Program-made: the position numbers and the translations under genes | The notes under the pieces: model-generated | What the model was told of the DNA's origin: nothing | What the model saw: only the letters and a program-made list of their open reading frames with translations | Databases searched by the model: none | Shown here: positions 17,591 through 27,461 of the stretch, in pieces | How the letters are laid out: each line of letters begins with the position of its first letter | Numbering within the stretch: the stretch's first letter is position 1 | From: Streptomyces aurantiacus | GTDB taxonomy: Bacteria; Actinomycetota; Actinomycetes; Streptomycetales; Streptomycetaceae | Reading direction: 5' to 3' | NCBI RefSeq assembly: GCF_027107535.1 | Contig: NZ_CP114283.1 | Coordinates: forward strand, 2,852,001 to 2,916,000 | Length of the DNA: 64,000 nucleotides

Positions 17591-20122
17591 TTGCCAGACG
17601 AGGCCCAGCCACTCGCCCCCAGGGCTGAACGCATGGGGGTACCCCCAGCCGCCGCCAAGCCCGACCCGTCCGCGGCGACCGCGGGCACGCCCGCGCCGCC
17701 CGCGAAGAGCGGGTCGGCCGACGCCAGGGCGGCCGAGCAGTCGCGCCCCGAGCCGGCGGCCTCCGAGCGTCAGGCCCCCGCGCCCGCCGCCCGGCCCGCG
17801 ACCGGCCAGCCCGCGCGCTCCGGTGGCTCCTCCAACCGGGTGCGTGCCCGGCTCGCCCGTCTCGGCGTGCAGCGGTCCAATCCGTACAACCCGGTCCTGG
17901 AGCCGCTGCTGCGGATAGTGCGCAGCAACGACCCGAAGATCGAGACGTCCACGCTCCGCCAGGTCGAGCGCGCCTACCAGGTGGCCGAGCGCTGGCACCG
18001 CGGCCAGAAGCGCAAGAGCGGCGACCCGTACATCACGCATCCCCTCGCCGTGACGACGATCCTCGCCGAGCTGGGCATGGACCCGGCCACGCTGATGGCG
18101 GGGCTCCTGCACGACACGGTCGAGGACACGGAGTACGGCCTCGACACCCTGCGCAAGGACTTCGGCGACCAGGTCGCGCTGCTCGTCGACGGCGTCACCA
18201 AGCTCGACAAGGTCAAGTTCGGCGAGGCCGCACAGGCCGAGACCGTCCGCAAGATGGTCGTCGCCATGGCCAAGGACCCGCGCGTCCTGGTCATCAAGCT
18301 CGCCGACCGCCTGCACAACATGCGCACCATGCGGTATCTCAAGCGCGAGAAGCAGGAGAAGAAGGCGCGCGAGACCCTGGAGATCTACGCGCCGCTCGCC
18401 CACCGCCTGGGCATGAACACCATCAAGTGGGAGCTGGAGGACCTCGCCTTCGCGATCCTCTACCCCAAGATGTACGACGAGATCGTGCGTCTGGTCGCCG
18501 AGCGCGCCCCCAAGCGCGACGAGTACCTCGCCATAGTGACCGACGAGGTCCAGTCCGACCTGCGCGCGGCCCGTATCAAGGCGACCGTCACCGGCCGCCC
18601 GAAGCACTACTACAGCGTCTACCAGAAGATGATCGTCCGCGGCCGTGACTTCGCGGAGATCTACGACCTGGTGGGCATCCGCGTCCTTGTCGACACGGTT
18701 CGCGACTGCTACGCGGCACTGGGCACCGTCCACGCCCGCTGGAACCCGGTTCCGGGGCGGTTCAAGGACTACATCGCGATGCCCAAGTTCAACATGTACC
18801 AGTCGCTGCACACGACGGTCATCGGCCCCAACGGCAAGCCGGTCGAACTCCAGATCCGTACGTTCGACATGCACCGTCGCGCCGAGTACGGCATCGCGGC
18901 CCACTGGAAGTACAAGCAGGAGGCCGTCGCCGGCGCCTCCAAGGTGCGCTCCGACCAGCCGAGGACCACCGGCAAGGACGACCACCTCAACGACATGGCG
19001 TGGCTGCGCCAGCTCCTCGACTGGCAGAAGGAGACCGAGGACCCGGGCGAGTTCCTGGAGTCCCTGCGCTTCGACCTGTCGCGCAACGAGGTCTTCGTCT
19101 TCACGCCGAAGGGCGACGTGATAGCGCTGCCGGCCGGCGCCACGCCCGTGGACTTCTCCTACGCGGTGCACACGGAGGTGGGCCACCGCACCATAGGAGC
19201 ACGCGTCAACGGACGCCTCGTACCGCTCGAGTCCACCCTCGACAACGGCGACCTGGTGGAGGTCTTCACCTCCAAGGCGGCCGGCGCCGGACCGTCCCGG
19301 GACTGGCTGGGCTTCGTCAAGTCGCCCCGCGCCCGCAACAAGATCCGCGCCTGGTTCTCCAAGGAGCGCCGCGACGAGGCGATCGAGCAGGGCAAGGACT
19401 CCATCGCGCGAGCCATGCGCAAGCAGAACCTGCCGATCCAGCGCATCCTCACCGGTGACTCGCTGGTCACGCTCGCGCACGAGATGCGCTACCCCGACAT
19501 CTCGTCCCTGTACGCGGCGATCGGCGAGGGCCACGTGGCCGCGCAGGGCGTCGTGCAGAAGCTCGTCCAGGCGCTCGGCGGTGAGGAGGCCGCCACCGAG
19601 GAGATCGACGAGAGCATTCCGCCCGCGCGCGGCCGCAAGCGCCGCTCCAACGCCGACCCGGGTGTCGTCGTCAAGGGCGTCGACGACGTGTGGGTCAAGC
19701 TGGCCCGCTGTTGTACGCCCGTCCCCGGAGACCCGATCATGGGCTTCGTCACGCGCGGCAGTGGGGTGTCGGTGCACCGCACCGACTGCGTCAACGTCGA
19801 CTCGCTGTCCCGCGAGCCGGAGCGCATCCTCGAGGTCGAGTGGGCCCCCACCCAGTCGTCCGTCTTCCTGGTCGCCATCCAGGTCGAGGCCCTCGACCGC
19901 TCCCGGCTCCTGTCGGACGTCACGAGGATCCTGTCCGACCAGCACGTGAACATCCTGTCGGCGGCCGTCCAGACGTCCCGCGACCGGGTGGCCACCTCCC
20001 GCTTCACCTTCGAGATGGGCGACCCGAAGCACCTGGGACACGTCCTGAAGGCGGTCAGGGGAGTGGAGGGCGTCTACGACGTGTACCGGGTGACGTCGGC
20101 GCGCAGGCCCTCCGAGGCCTGA
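17591..20122 (+). CDS. relA: Bifunctional (p)ppGpp synthetase/hydrolase (Rel)
   Basis: An 843-residue long RSH protein that makes and breaks the stringent alarmone. After a Pro/Ala-rich N-terminus of about 100 residues come the HD hydrolase domain (HD at about 174-175, within [10 protein letters not shown]), the synthetase domain ([10 protein letters not shown] and YQSLHTTV), TGS, a zinc-finger-like segment ([10 protein letters not shown]) and a C-terminal ACT domain. The intact HD/ED residues and the RFKD rather than EFDD loop indicate a bifunctional enzyme. The TTG at 17591 is chosen because AGGAG lies six bases upstream and the product then matches the known Streptomyces RelA length of about 847. 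The frame opens earlier, at 17486. Confidence 0.93.
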   Translation: MPDEAQPLAPRAERMGVPPAAAKPDPSAATAGTPAPPAKSGSADARAAEQSRPEPAASERQAPAPAARPATGQPARSGGSSNRVRARLARLGVQRSNPYNPVLEPLLRIVRSNDPKIETSTLRQVERAYQVAERWHRGQKRKSGDPYITHPLAVTTILAELGMDPATLMAGLLHDTVEDTEYGLDTLRKDFGDQVALLVDGVTKLDKVKFGEAAQAETVRKMVVAMAKDPRVLVIKLADRLHNMRTMRYLKREKQEKKARETLEIYAPLAHRLGMNTIKWELEDLAFAILYPKMYDEIVRLVAERAPKRDEYLAIVTDEVQSDLRAARIKATVTGRPKHYYSVYQKMIVRGRDFAEIYDLVGIRVLVDTVRDCYAALGTVHARWNPVPGRFKDYIAMPKFNMYQSLHTTVIGPNGKPVELQIRTFDMHRRAEYGIAAHWKYKQEAVAGASKVRSDQPRTTGKDDHLNDMAWLRQLLDWQKETEDPGEFLESLRFDLSRNEVFVFTPKGDVIALPAGATPVDFSYAVHTEVGHRTIGARVNGRLVPLESTLDNGDLVEVFTSKAAGAGPSRDWLGFVKSPRARNKIRAWFSKERRDEAIEQGKDSIARAMRKQNLPIQRILTGDSLVTLAHEMRYPDISSLYAAIGEGHVAAQGVVQKLVQALGGEEAATEEIDESIPPARGRKRRSNADPGVVVKGVDDVWVKLARCCTPVPGDPIMGFVTRGSGVSVHRTDCVNVDSLSREPERILEVEWAPTQSSVFLVAIQVEALDRSRLLSDVTRILSDQHVNILSAAVQTSRDRVATSRFTFEMGDPKHLGHVLKAVRGVEGVYDVYRVTSARRPSEA

Positions 20123-20149
20123 GACCCGCGGCCCGGCATGGGGCCACCG

Positions 20150-20198
20150 GCACGAAGGAGGGGCCCCGTACGGTGCGTACGGGGCCCCTCCTTCGTGC
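20150..20198. terminator. Bidirectional terminator between relA and the DUF349 gene
   Basis: A perfect 22-bp stem: 20150-20171 pairs with 20177-20198 around the 5-base loop ggtgc. It lies between two convergent genes, 27 bases after the relA stop and 11 bases before the minus-strand gene end, so it can end both transcripts. Confidence 0.75.
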
Positions 20199-20209
20199 TG
20201 TCGCGGAAC

Positions 20210-21439
20210 TCAGCCGCCGAACTCGTGCAGACCCTTCAGGGCCTGGTCGAGCAGCGCCTGGCGGCCGTCGAGCTCCCGCTGGAGCTTGTCGGCCTTCGCG
20301 TTGTTGCCCGCGGAGCGCGCGGTCTCGATCTGGCCCTGGAGCTTGTCCACGGCGGCCTGGAGCTGGCCCGTCAGACCCTCGGCACGCGCGCGTGCCTCCG
20401 GGTTCGTCCGGCGCCACTCGGTCTCCTCGGTATCCTGGAGAGCCCGCTCCACCGCGTGCATCCGCCCCTCGACCTTCGGGCGGGCGTCGCGCGGCACGTG
20501 GCCGATGGCCTCCCACCGCTCGTTGAGCGAACGAAAGGCGGCCCTGGCCGCCTTGAGGTCCTGCACCGGGACGAGCTTCTCGGCCTCCTCGGCCAGCTCC
20601 TCCTTGAGCTTCAGGTTCTCCGTCTGCTCCGCGTCCCGCTCGGCGAAGACCGAGCTGCGGGCCGCGAAGAACACGTCCTGGGCGCCGCGGAAGCGGTTCC
20701 ACAGGTCGTCCTCGTGCTCGCGCTGGGCACGGCCCGCGGCCTTCCAGTCCGCCATCAGCTCGCGGTAGCGGGCCGCCGTCGGGCCCCAGTCGCTCGATCC
20801 GGAGAGCGACTCGGCCTCCGCGACCAGCTTCTCCTTGGTCTTGCGGGCCTCCTCGCGCTGCGCGTCCAGGGACGCGAAGTGCGCCTTGCGGCGCTTGGAG
20901 AACGCCGAGCGCGCGTGCGAGAAGCGGTGCCACAGCTCGTCGTCGGACTTCCGGTCGAGCCGCGGCAGACCCTTCCAGGTGTCCACCAGCGCGCGCAGCC
21001 GCTCACCGGCGGACCGCCACTGGTCGGACTGGGCGAGCTCCTCGGCCTCGGTGACCAGGGCCTCCTTGGAGTGCCTGGCCTCGTCGGACTGCTTCGCCCG
21101 TTGTGCCTTGCGCTCCTCACGGCGTGCGTCGACCGTCTCGACGAGCTTGTCCAACCGCTTGCGCAGCGCGTCCAGATCCCCGACCGCGTGGTGGGCGTCC
21201 ACCTGCTCGCGGATGTGACCGATGGCGATCTGGGCGTCCTTCGACGACAGGTCGGTGGTCTTCACCCGCCGCTCGAGGAGGCCGATCTCCACGACCAGGC
21301 CCTCGTACTTGCGCTCGAAGTAGGCCAGTGCCTCGTCGGGAGTCCCGGCCTGCCAGGAACCGACGACCTGCTCGCCGTCGGCCGTACGCACGTACACGGT
21401 CCCCGTCTCGTCGACGCGGCCCCACGGGTCGCTGCTCAC
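20210..21439 (-). CDS. DUF349 domain-containing protein
   Basis: A 409-residue, almost entirely helical, charged protein with three tandem DUF349 repeats of about 70-75 residues. Their recurring pattern is W-K-x-G/A followed by D-D-x-L-W-x-R-F (for example RKSDDELWHRF and REHEDDLWNRF). Coiled-coil segments follow each repeat and fill the C-terminus. The N-terminal 45 residues form a small separate region (MSSDPWGRVDETGTVYVRT). The biochemical role of DUF349 proteins is not established. The start is GTG at 21439. It is a single-gene unit, convergent with relA. Confidence 0.85.
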   Translation of the reverse strand: MSSDPWGRVDETGTVYVRTADGEQVVGSWQAGTPDEALAYFERKYEGLVVEIGLLERRVKTTDLSSKDAQIAIGHIREQVDAHHAVGDLDALRKRLDKLVETVDARREERKAQRAKQSDEARHSKEALVTEAEELAQSDQWRSAGERLRALVDTWKGLPRLDRKSDDELWHRFSHARSAFSKRRKAHFASLDAQREEARKTKEKLVAEAESLSGSSDWGPTAARYRELMADWKAAGRAQREHEDDLWNRFRGAQDVFFAARSSVFAERDAEQTENLKLKEELAEEAEKLVPVQDLKAARAAFRSLNERWEAIGHVPRDARPKVEGRMHAVERALQDTEETEWRRTNPEARARAEGLTGQLQAAVDKLQGQIETARSAGNNAKADKLQRELDGRQALLDQALKGLHEFGG

Positions 21440-21573
21440 AGCGCCTCCTCCACATGATGCCTGCGTGGGGCTGCTTCGCCCCCGGCATCGTCCACAGTTT
21501 CGTCACGGCCAACATAGGCGACCGGCGGGGCGGCTGTCCGCATCCCGCGCGACCGAAATTTCGCTGCTGGAGG

Positions 21574-22413
21574 TCAGGATTTCGTCACGGTGGCCTTGTC
21601 GATCACGACCGTCGCGTTGGGTGCTCCGTCGCCCTGGCCAGTGCTCTCGCCGGCCCCGGCGATTTTCTTCATCACCTTCATGCCCGATTCGGAAATAGTC
21701 CCGAACGGTGTGTAGTTGGCCGGCAACTGGCTGTCCTGGTACACGAGGAAGAACTGGCTGCCGCCGCTGTTGCGGCCTTGCTTCGTCTCCGCGTTGTACT
21801 GGTTGGCCATCGCCACCGTGCCCGCCGGATACACCTGGCCCTTGAGGCGCTTGTCCTTGAGGTTCTCGTCCGGAATCGTGTAGCCGGGGCCGCCCATGCC
21901 GGTGCCCTTCGGGTCACCGCACTGGAGCACGTAGATGCCGTTCGTGGTGAGCCGGTGGCACTTGGTGTGGTCCAGGTAGCCCTTGCCCACCAGGAAGTTG
22001 AACGAGTTCACCGTGTGCGGGGCCTTCGAGGCCGGCATGTCGATGTCTATTGCGCCGCAGGTCGTCTGCAGCTTCATCGTGTAGTCCGCCGACTTGTCGA
22101 TGGTCATCGCCGGCTCCTTCTTGTAGCTCAGCGACTTCACCTTGCCCTTGGCGGCCTTGTCGCAGGGGTCCGGCGCCTTGCTGGGCGCGGAAGGGCTCGG
22201 GGTGGCCTCCGCGGCCGCGTCGGACTTGTTGTCGTCCTGCTTGAAGACCCCGGTCGCGTACGACACCACGCTGCCCACGACGACCACGCCGAGGACGGAC
22301 GCGATCACCGTGTTACGAGCGTGTGCCTTGCGCCGAGCGGACGTGCGCCGCTGCTGCTGCCGCAAGAACTTCTCCCGGGCGAGCTGACGCCGCCGCTGTT
22401 CCTGGGTGACCAC
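21574..22413 (-). CDS. Membrane-anchored cyclophilin-type peptidyl-prolyl isomerase
   Basis: A 279-residue protein with a basic cytoplasmic N-terminus (RRRQLAREKFLRQQQRR), one transmembrane helix at about 33-54, a Ser/Pro/Ala linker, and an extracytoplasmic cyclophilin domain. Cyclophilin landmarks include KAPHTVNSFNFL, the CHRLTTNGIYVLQCGDP strand pair (F of the classic FHRV is C), and GGSQFFLVYQD. It probably folds secreted proteins outside the membrane. The GTG at 22413 has GAGGAG upstream on the minus strand. It is divergent from the metallo-hydrolase gene across 169 bases. Confidence 0.88.
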   Translation of the reverse strand: MVTQEQRRRQLAREKFLRQQQRRTSARRKAHARNTVIASVLGVVVVGSVVSYATGVFKQDDNKSDAAAEATPSPSAPSKAPDPCDKAAKGKVKSLSYKKEPAMTIDKSADYTMKLQTTCGAIDIDMPASKAPHTVNSFNFLVGKGYLDHTKCHRLTTNGIYVLQCGDPKGTGMGGPGYTIPDENLKDKRLKGQVYPAGTVAMANQYNAETKQGRNSGGSQFFLVYQDSQLPANYTPFGTISESGMKVMKKIAGAGESTGQGDGAPNATVVIDKATVTKS

Positions 22414-22582
22414 CGGGTTATCTCCTCATGCGTCTCGTACGTCAGGTGGGACGCGTGCGTCTTGTGAGCCGACCGCCTGCGTGTGCCCCGTACCGTATAT
22501 GGGTTCGCTGTGGTTCCGGCAGCGCCGGTAGGCTCTGATCCACAGCGATGCCATTCCCCGTACGACATACCGAAGGACGAAC

Positions 22583-23299
22583 GTGCTCATTGCCGGGTTC
22601 CCCGCCGGGGCCTGGGGCACCAACTGTTACTTGGTCGCCCCCGCCGCGGGTGAGGAGTGCGTGATCATCGACCCGGGCCACCAGGCCGCCCAGGGCGTCG
22701 AGGAAGCACTCCAGAAGCATCGGCTCAAGCCCGTCGCCGTCGTCCTCACCCATGGCCACCTCGACCATGTCGCCTCGGTCGTCCCGGTGTGCGGCGCGCA
22801 CGACGTACCGGCGTGGATCCACCCCGAGGACCGGTACATGATGAGCGACCCGGAGCGGGCGCTCGGCCGCTCGATCGGGATGCCGCTGATGGGTGAGATC
22901 ACGGTCGGCGAACCGGACGACGTGTTGGAGCTGACGGACGGCGCCGCGCTGAAGCTGGCCGGACTCGACTTCTCGGTCGCGCACGCGCCCGGCCATACGA
23001 AGGGGTCGGTGACGTTCCGGATGCCCGAGAACACGGAGATCCCGTCCGTCTTCTTCTCCGGGGATCTGCTCTTCGCCGGCTCCATCGGACGCACCGACCT
23101 GCCCGGCGGTGACATGGACGAGATGCTCGGCTCGCTGGCCCGTGTGTGCCTGCCGCTCGACGACTCGACCGTGGTGCTGTCCGGCCACGGCCCCCAGACG
23201 ACCATCGGCCAGGAGCGCGCCACCAACCCGTACTTGCGGCAGGTGGCGGCGGCCGGCCCGGGAGCGGACCCTTCCTCCGCTCCTCGACGAGGAATGTGA
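22583..23299 (+). CDS. Metallo-beta-lactamase-fold hydrolase (glyoxalase II-like)
   Basis: A 238-residue MBL-fold enzyme with the metal motif H-x-H-x-D-H as THGHLDH, further ligands in HAPGHTKGS and [17 protein letters not shown], and a final His in LSGHGPQTT. This pattern is that of the hydroxyacylglutathione hydrolase-like group; the natural substrate cannot be told from sequence. The GTG at 22583 follows GAAGGA. It is followed after 13 bases by hisS, a pairing common in actinobacteria. Confidence 0.87.
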   Translation: MLIAGFPAGAWGTNCYLVAPAAGEECVIIDPGHQAAQGVEEALQKHRLKPVAVVLTHGHLDHVASVVPVCGAHDVPAWIHPEDRYMMSDPERALGRSIGMPLMGEITVGEPDDVLELTDGAALKLAGLDFSVAHAPGHTKGSVTFRMPENTEIPSVFFSGDLLFAGSIGRTDLPGGDMDEMLGSLARVCLPLDDSTVVLSGHGPQTTIGQERATNPYLRQVAAAGPGADPSSAPRRGM

Positions 23300-23312
23300 C
23301 GAGAGACTTCCG

Positions 23313-24575
23313 TTGAGTACTTTCAAGGCCCCCAAGGGCACGTACGACCTGATTCCGCCGGACAGCGCGAAGTACCTCGCGGTGCGTGACGCGATCGCCG
23401 CCCCGCTGCGGAACTCGGGCTACGGATACATCGAGACGCCCGGTTTCGAGAGCGTCGAGCTGTTCGCGCGCGGCGTCGGTGAGTCCACCGACATCGTGAC
23501 CAAGGAGATGTACGCCTTCGAGACCAAGGGCGGCGACAGGCTGGCGCTGCGCCCCGAGGGCACGGCGTCCGTGCTGCGGGCCGCCCTGGAGGCCAACCTC
23601 CACAAGGCGGGCAACCTCCCCGTCAAGCTCTGGTACTCGGGCTCCTACTACCGCTACGAGCGCCCCCAGAAGGGCCGGTACAGGCACTTCTCCCAGGTCG
23701 GCGCCGAGGCGATCGGTGCCGAGGACCCGGCCCTGGACGCCGAGTTGATCATCCTGGCCGACCAGGCGTACCGCTCACTGGGGCTGCGGGACTTCCGGAT
23801 CCTCCTCAACTCGCTCGGCGACCAGGAGTGCCGTCCCGTCTACCGGGCCGCGCTCCAGGACTTCCTGCGGGGTCTGGACCTGGACGAGGAGACCCTGCGC
23901 CGCGCCGACATCAACCCTCTGCGGGTCCTTGACGACAAGCGGGACGACGTCCAGAAGCAGCTCGTGGGCGCCCCGCTCCTGCGGGACTACCTCTGTGACG
24001 CGTGCAAGGCGTACCACGAGGAGGTGCGCGAGCTGATCACGGCCGCGGGCGTCTCCTTCGAGGACGACGCGAAGCTGGTCCGCGGGCTGGACTACTACAC
24101 CCGCACCACCTTCGAGTTCGTGCACGACGGTCTGGGATCGCAGTCCGCGGTGGGCGGTGGCGGACGGTACGACGGTCTGTCCGAGATGATCGGCGGCCCC
24201 GCCCTGCCGTCCGTCGGCTGGGCCCTGGGTGTCGACCGTACGGTTCTCGCGCTCGAGGCCGAGGGTGTGACGCTCGAACTGCCCGCGTCCACCAGCGTGT
24301 TCGCGGTGCCGCTCGGGGACGAGGCGCGGCGTGTGCTGTTCGGTGTGGTGAGCGAGCTGCGCAGGAACGGGGTCGCGGCGGACTTCTCGTACGGCGCGAA
24401 GGGGCTCAAGGGAGCCATGAAGAACGCCAACCGCAGTGGCGCCCGCTACACGGTCGTCGCCGGTGAGCGTGACCTCGCCGAGGGCGTCGTGCAGCTGAAG
24501 GACATGGAGTCGGGCGAGCAGGTGGCGGTCGGCGTCAACGAGATCGTGGCCGAGCTGGAGTCCCGGCTGAGCTGA
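23313..24575 (+). CDS. hisS: Histidyl-tRNA synthetase
   Basis: A 420-residue class II synthetase that charges tRNA-His. Motif 2 ([16 protein letters not shown]), the histidine-binding [15 protein letters not shown], and GGGGRYDGL are present, followed by the C-terminal anticodon-binding domain. The TTG at 23313 ([13 protein letters not shown]) is chosen: the family N-terminus begins there, GAGAG lies just upstream, and it starts right after the metallo-hydrolase stop. The frame runs open from 23109 inside that gene. Two strong hairpins follow. Confidence 0.94.
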   Translation: MSTFKAPKGTYDLIPPDSAKYLAVRDAIAAPLRNSGYGYIETPGFESVELFARGVGESTDIVTKEMYAFETKGGDRLALRPEGTASVLRAALEANLHKAGNLPVKLWYSGSYYRYERPQKGRYRHFSQVGAEAIGAEDPALDAELIILADQAYRSLGLRDFRILLNSLGDQECRPVYRAALQDFLRGLDLDEETLRRADINPLRVLDDKRDDVQKQLVGAPLLRDYLCDACKAYHEEVRELITAAGVSFEDDAKLVRGLDYYTRTTFEFVHDGLGSQSAVGGGGRYDGLSEMIGGPALPSVGWALGVDRTVLALEAEGVTLELPASTSVFAVPLGDEARRVLFGVVSELRRNGVAADFSYGAKGLKGAMKNANRSGARYTVVAGERDLAEGVVQLKDMESGEQVAVGVNEIVAELESRLS

Positions 24576-24630
24576 GGCGGAGGCCGGGACCGGGGGCCGG
24601 GGTTCGCCCGTCACCCTTCCCCTTCCCTTT

Positions 24631-24658
24631 CCTGTTCGGGGGCTCCGCCCCGAACAGG
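24631..24658 (+). terminator. Intrinsic terminator after hisS
   Basis: CCTGTTCGGGG (24631-24641) and CCCCGAACAGG (24648-24658) form a perfect 11-bp stem with loop gctccg, 55 bases after the hisS stop. Confidence 0.6.
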
Positions 24659-24662
24659 CGTC

Positions 24663-24709
24663 CTCACGCCTCGGACGGGCTCGAAGGCCGAGCCCGTCCG
24701 AGGCGTGAG
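24663..24709. terminator. Long bidirectional hairpin between hisS and the chimeric pseudogene
   Basis: A perfect 21-bp stem: 24663-24683 pairs with 24689-24709 around the loop aaggc. It ends four bases before the minus-strand pseudogene stop and lies downstream of hisS, so it serves both sides. Confidence 0.7.
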
Positions 24710-24712
24710 AAC

Positions 24713-25256
24713 TCACTCCAGCAGGCCGAACCTCGTGGCGCTGGTCGCGGCCGCCGTGCGGTCGTCCACCCCCGGCTTGCCGAAGGCCCGCAGCAGATGG
24801 CTCTTCACCGTCGACTCGCCGATTCGCCGACCCTCCTGCCCCGTGAGCCGCAGATAGATCCGGCTGCCCGTCTTCTCCCGCGGGCCCACCGGGCCGATGA
24901 CCTCCGCCCGATCGCGCGGCTTCGGGTGGTAGCGCGCGACATGCCGCACGGTCTCGCCCACCGTCAACTCCGCGGGTGCCGATTCGTCCTGCCGGACGAT
25001 GCCGACGCGTGAGCGCCACGCGCGCGTGCCCGTCGCCGGGTCCGAACCCAGGACCGAGACGTCACCCGCGTCCCTGGAGCGGTTGCCCTGCAGGAGCTCC
25101 ACGGTGGTGCTCCTGCCCGCGCCGTGGGGTCCGAGCAGGCCGAAGACCTCGCCCCGCCGGATCGGGAGATCGATGCCGTCGACCGCGGTGACGTCCCCGT
25201 ACCGCTTGCGCCAGCCCCCGTACGTCCACAGCGGGTTCGTTCGCGTGTGCTGTCAT
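24713..25256 (-). pseudogene. Decayed ABC ATPase fused in frame to a LuxR-type C-terminal fragment
   Basis: Read from the ATG at 25256, the first residues MTAHANEPAVDVRG resemble an ABC ATPase N-terminus but leave frame within a run of five G near 25215. Reading one base fewer restores RKRYGDVTAVDGIDLPI, then a damaged Walker A (GPHGAGRSTT; Lys changed to Arg), a Q-loop segment (VGIVRQDES) and a worn signature region (LTGQEGRRI). The same frame then runs directly into ESTVKSHLLRAF and GVDDRTAAA, which are recognition-helix and C-terminal pieces of a LuxR-type response regulator, and stops at 24713. Walker B, D-loop and H-loop are missing. I read it as a remnant of an ABC gene and a regulator gene merged by deletion. 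The single-base frameshift could also be a sequencing error, but the missing domains could not. Confidence 0.6.
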
Positions 25257-25312
25257 GCCGACGAGCGTCCCGCCGGAGCGGGCCTTCCGGGGCGACCGCA
25301 CGTACTTCCTTA

Positions 25313-25344
25313 TGTCCATCGAACGGTGGACACACGCGCGTGTG
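25313..25344. promoter_or_regulatory. Overlapping inverted repeats upstream of the VKOR-like gene
   Basis: TGTCCA-N8-TGGACA (25313-25332) overlaps the perfect palindrome CACACGCGCGTGTG (25331-25344). Both lie 52-83 bases upstream of the ATG at 25396, between divergent units, as expected of an operator. A CACAAT follows at 25349 and could be part of a -10. Confidence 0.35.
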
Positions 25345-25395
25345 CGGCACAATGACCCTGCCCGGATGGTCCTCTCGAGCTACGGAAACGGCGTG

Positions 25396-26034
25396 ATGAG
25401 CAAGACGACAGTCAGGGAAGGCGCCTCCACCCACCAGGTGGCCGCCACAGCCCCACGCACCGTGGGCGGCGGTCGTGCCCTCGCCCTTCTGCTGGTGATC
25501 ACGGGCGCGGCCGGACTGCTGGCCTCCTGGGTCATCACCATCGACAAGTTCAAGCTGCTGGAGGACCCGAACTTCACGCCGGGCTGCAGCCTGAACCCGG
25601 TCGTCTCCTGCGGCAACATCATGAAGAGCGACCAGGCCTCCGTCTTCGGGTTCCCCAACCCGATGATGGGCCTCGTCGCCTACGGCATCGTGATCGGTGT
25701 CGGCATGAGCCTGCTCGGCCGGGCCACCTTCCCGCGCTGGTACTGGCTGACCTTCAACGCGGGCACGCTGTTCGGCGTCGGCTTCGTGACCTGGCTCCAG
25801 TACCAGTCGCTGTACAACATCAACTCGCTGTGCCTGTGGTGCTGCCTCGCCTGGGCCGCGACGATCATCATGTTCTGGTCCGTGACCTCGCACAACGTCC
25901 GCAACGGTCTGCTGCCCGCGCCCGCCTGGCTGAAGGGGTTCCTCGGCGAGTTCGCCTGGGTGCTTCCGGTCATGCACATCGGGATCATCGGCATGCTGAT
26001 CCTGACCCGCTGGTGGGACTTCTGGACCAGCTGA
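25396..26034 (+). CDS. Vitamin K epoxide reductase (VKOR) family protein
   Basis: A 212-residue membrane protein of the bacterial VKOR family, which reoxidises a DsbA-like partner using quinone during disulfide formation outside the membrane. The loop cysteine pair (Cys64, Cys72 in CSLNPVVSC) and the active-site C-L-W-C (Cys146, Cys149) are present, the latter followed by an extra Cys150. About five hydrophobic helices follow the N-terminus. The ATG at 25396 is chosen because the preceding translation (from 25255) is not membrane-protein-like; the ribosome-binding site is weak. No thioredoxin-fold partner gene is adjacent. Confidence 0.88.
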   Translation: MSKTTVREGASTHQVAATAPRTVGGGRALALLLVITGAAGLLASWVITIDKFKLLEDPNFTPGCSLNPVVSCGNIMKSDQASVFGFPNPMMGLVAYGIVIGVGMSLLGRATFPRWYWLTFNAGTLFGVGFVTWLQYQSLYNINSLCLWCCLAWAATIIMFWSVTSHNVRNGLLPAPAWLKGFLGEFAWVLPVMHIGIIGMLILTRWWDFWTS

Positions 26035-26105
26035 CGGGACCGGCTCGTCCCTTGCGCGCCAAGAGCCGGGCCGCGCTGTCAGTGGCGTGACATAGGGTTT
26101 CCGAC

Positions 26106-27461
26106 GTGGAGCCCGACCTGTTTACCGCCGCAGCCGAAGAACGCCAGGAGAAGGACCCGTCCAGCAGCCCCCTGGCCGTACGGATGCGCCCGCGCGTCCT
26201 CGACGAAGTAGTGGGCCAGCAGCATCTGCTGAAGCCGGGCTCCCCCCTGCGCAGACTCGTCGGCGAAAGCGGCGGCGGCCCGGCCGGACCGTCCTCGGTG
26301 ATCCTCTGGGGCCCGCCGGGCACCGGCAAGACGACCCTGGCGTACGTCGTCTCCAAAGCGACGAACAAGCGCTTCGTGGAGCTCTCCGCGATCACCGCGG
26401 GTGTCAAGGAGGTGCGCGCCGTCATCGAGGGGGCCCGCCGTGCCACCGGAGGCTTCGGCAAGGAGACCGTCCTCTTCCTCGACGAGATCCACCGCTTCAG
26501 CAAGGCCCAGCAGGACTCCCTGCTCCCGGCGGTGGAGAACCGCTGGGTGACGCTGATCGCGGCGACCACGGAGAACCCGTACTTCTCGGTGATCTCCCCC
26601 CTGCTGTCCCGCTCGCTCCTGCTGACCCTCGAACCGCTCATGGACGACGACCTGCGTGGACTGCTCCGCCGGGCGCTCGGCGACGAGCGGGGCCTCAAGG
26701 AGTCCGTCACCCTCCCCGAGGACACCGAGGAGCACCTCCTGCGGATCGCCGGGGGCGACGCCCGCCGCGCGCTGACGGCCCTGGAGGCCGCGGCCGGATC
26801 CGCGCTCGACAAGGGCGAGCCGGAGATCACCCTCCAGACCCTGGAGGAGACCGTCGACCGGGCCGCGGTGAAGTACGACCGCGACGGCGACCAGCACTAC
26901 GACGTGGCCAGCGCCCTGATCAAGTCGATCCGCGGCTCGGACGTCGACGCCGCGCTGCACTACCTGGCCCGGATGATCGAGGCGGGCGAGGACCCCCGCT
27001 TCATCGCCCGCCGGCTGATGATCTCCGCCAGCGAGGACATCGGCCTCGCCGATCCGACCGCACTGCCCACGGCTGTCGCGGCCGCCCAGGCCGTCGCCAT
27101 GATCGGCTTCCCCGAGGCCGCGCTCACCCTCAGCCACGCCACCATCGCCCTCGCCCTGGCCCCGAAGTCGAACGCGGCCACGACGGCGATCGGCGCAGCC
27201 ATGGAGGACGTGCGCAAGGGCCACGCGGGCCCCGTACCGATGCATCTGCGCGACGGCCACTACAAGGGCGCGGCCAAACTCGGCCACGCACAGGGGTACG
27301 TGTATCCGCACGACCTGCCCGAAGGCATCGCCGCCCAGCAGTACGCCCCCGAGGAGCTCAAGGACCGGGAGTACTACACCCCGACCCGGCACGGCGCCGA
27401 GGCGCGCTACGCGGACGCGGTGGAGTGGACCAGGAAGCACCTCGGTCGAGGACGGCCCTGA
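26106..27461 (+). CDS. rarA: Replication-associated recombination protein A (MgsA/RarA family AAA ATPase)
   Basis: A 451-residue AAA+ ATPase related to clamp loaders that acts at stalled replication forks. Walker A is GPPGTGKTT and Walker B is LFLDEIHRF; the sensor and C-terminal tetramerisation domain ([10 protein letters not shown] and [14 protein letters not shown]) are typical. The start is GTG at 26106. A TAGGGT at 26093-26098 lies seven bases upstream, and no Shine-Dalgarno is seen, so the message may be leaderless. It is followed by the long rpsD leader. Confidence 0.92.
   Translation: MEPDLFTAAAEERQEKDPSSSPLAVRMRPRVLDEVVGQQHLLKPGSPLRRLVGESGGGPAGPSSVILWGPPGTGKTTLAYVVSKATNKRFVELSAITAGVKEVRAVIEGARRATGGFGKETVLFLDEIHRFSKAQQDSLLPAVENRWVTLIAATTENPYFSVISPLLSRSLLLTLEPLMDDDLRGLLRRALGDERGLKESVTLPEDTEEHLLRIAGGDARRALTALEAAAGSALDKGEPEITLQTLEETVDRAAVKYDRDGDQHYDVASALIKSIRGSDVDAALHYLARMIEAGEDPRFIARRLMISASEDIGLADPTALPTAVAAAQAVAMIGFPEAALTLSHATIALALAPKSNAATTAIGAAMEDVRKGHAGPVPMHLRDGHYKGAAKLGHAQGYVYPHDLPEGIAAQQYAPEELKDREYYTPTRHGAEARYADAVEWTRKHLGRGRP

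Noticed and set aside
17534..20041. 835-codon minus-strand frame opposite relA
   Set aside because: Same high-GC mirror-frame effect; relA explains the coding bias.
25200..25256. Programmed frameshift in the ABC/LuxR remnant
   Set aside because: The G run could slip, but the missing Walker B, D-loop and H-loop make a functional ABC product unlikely either way, so decay is the simpler reading.
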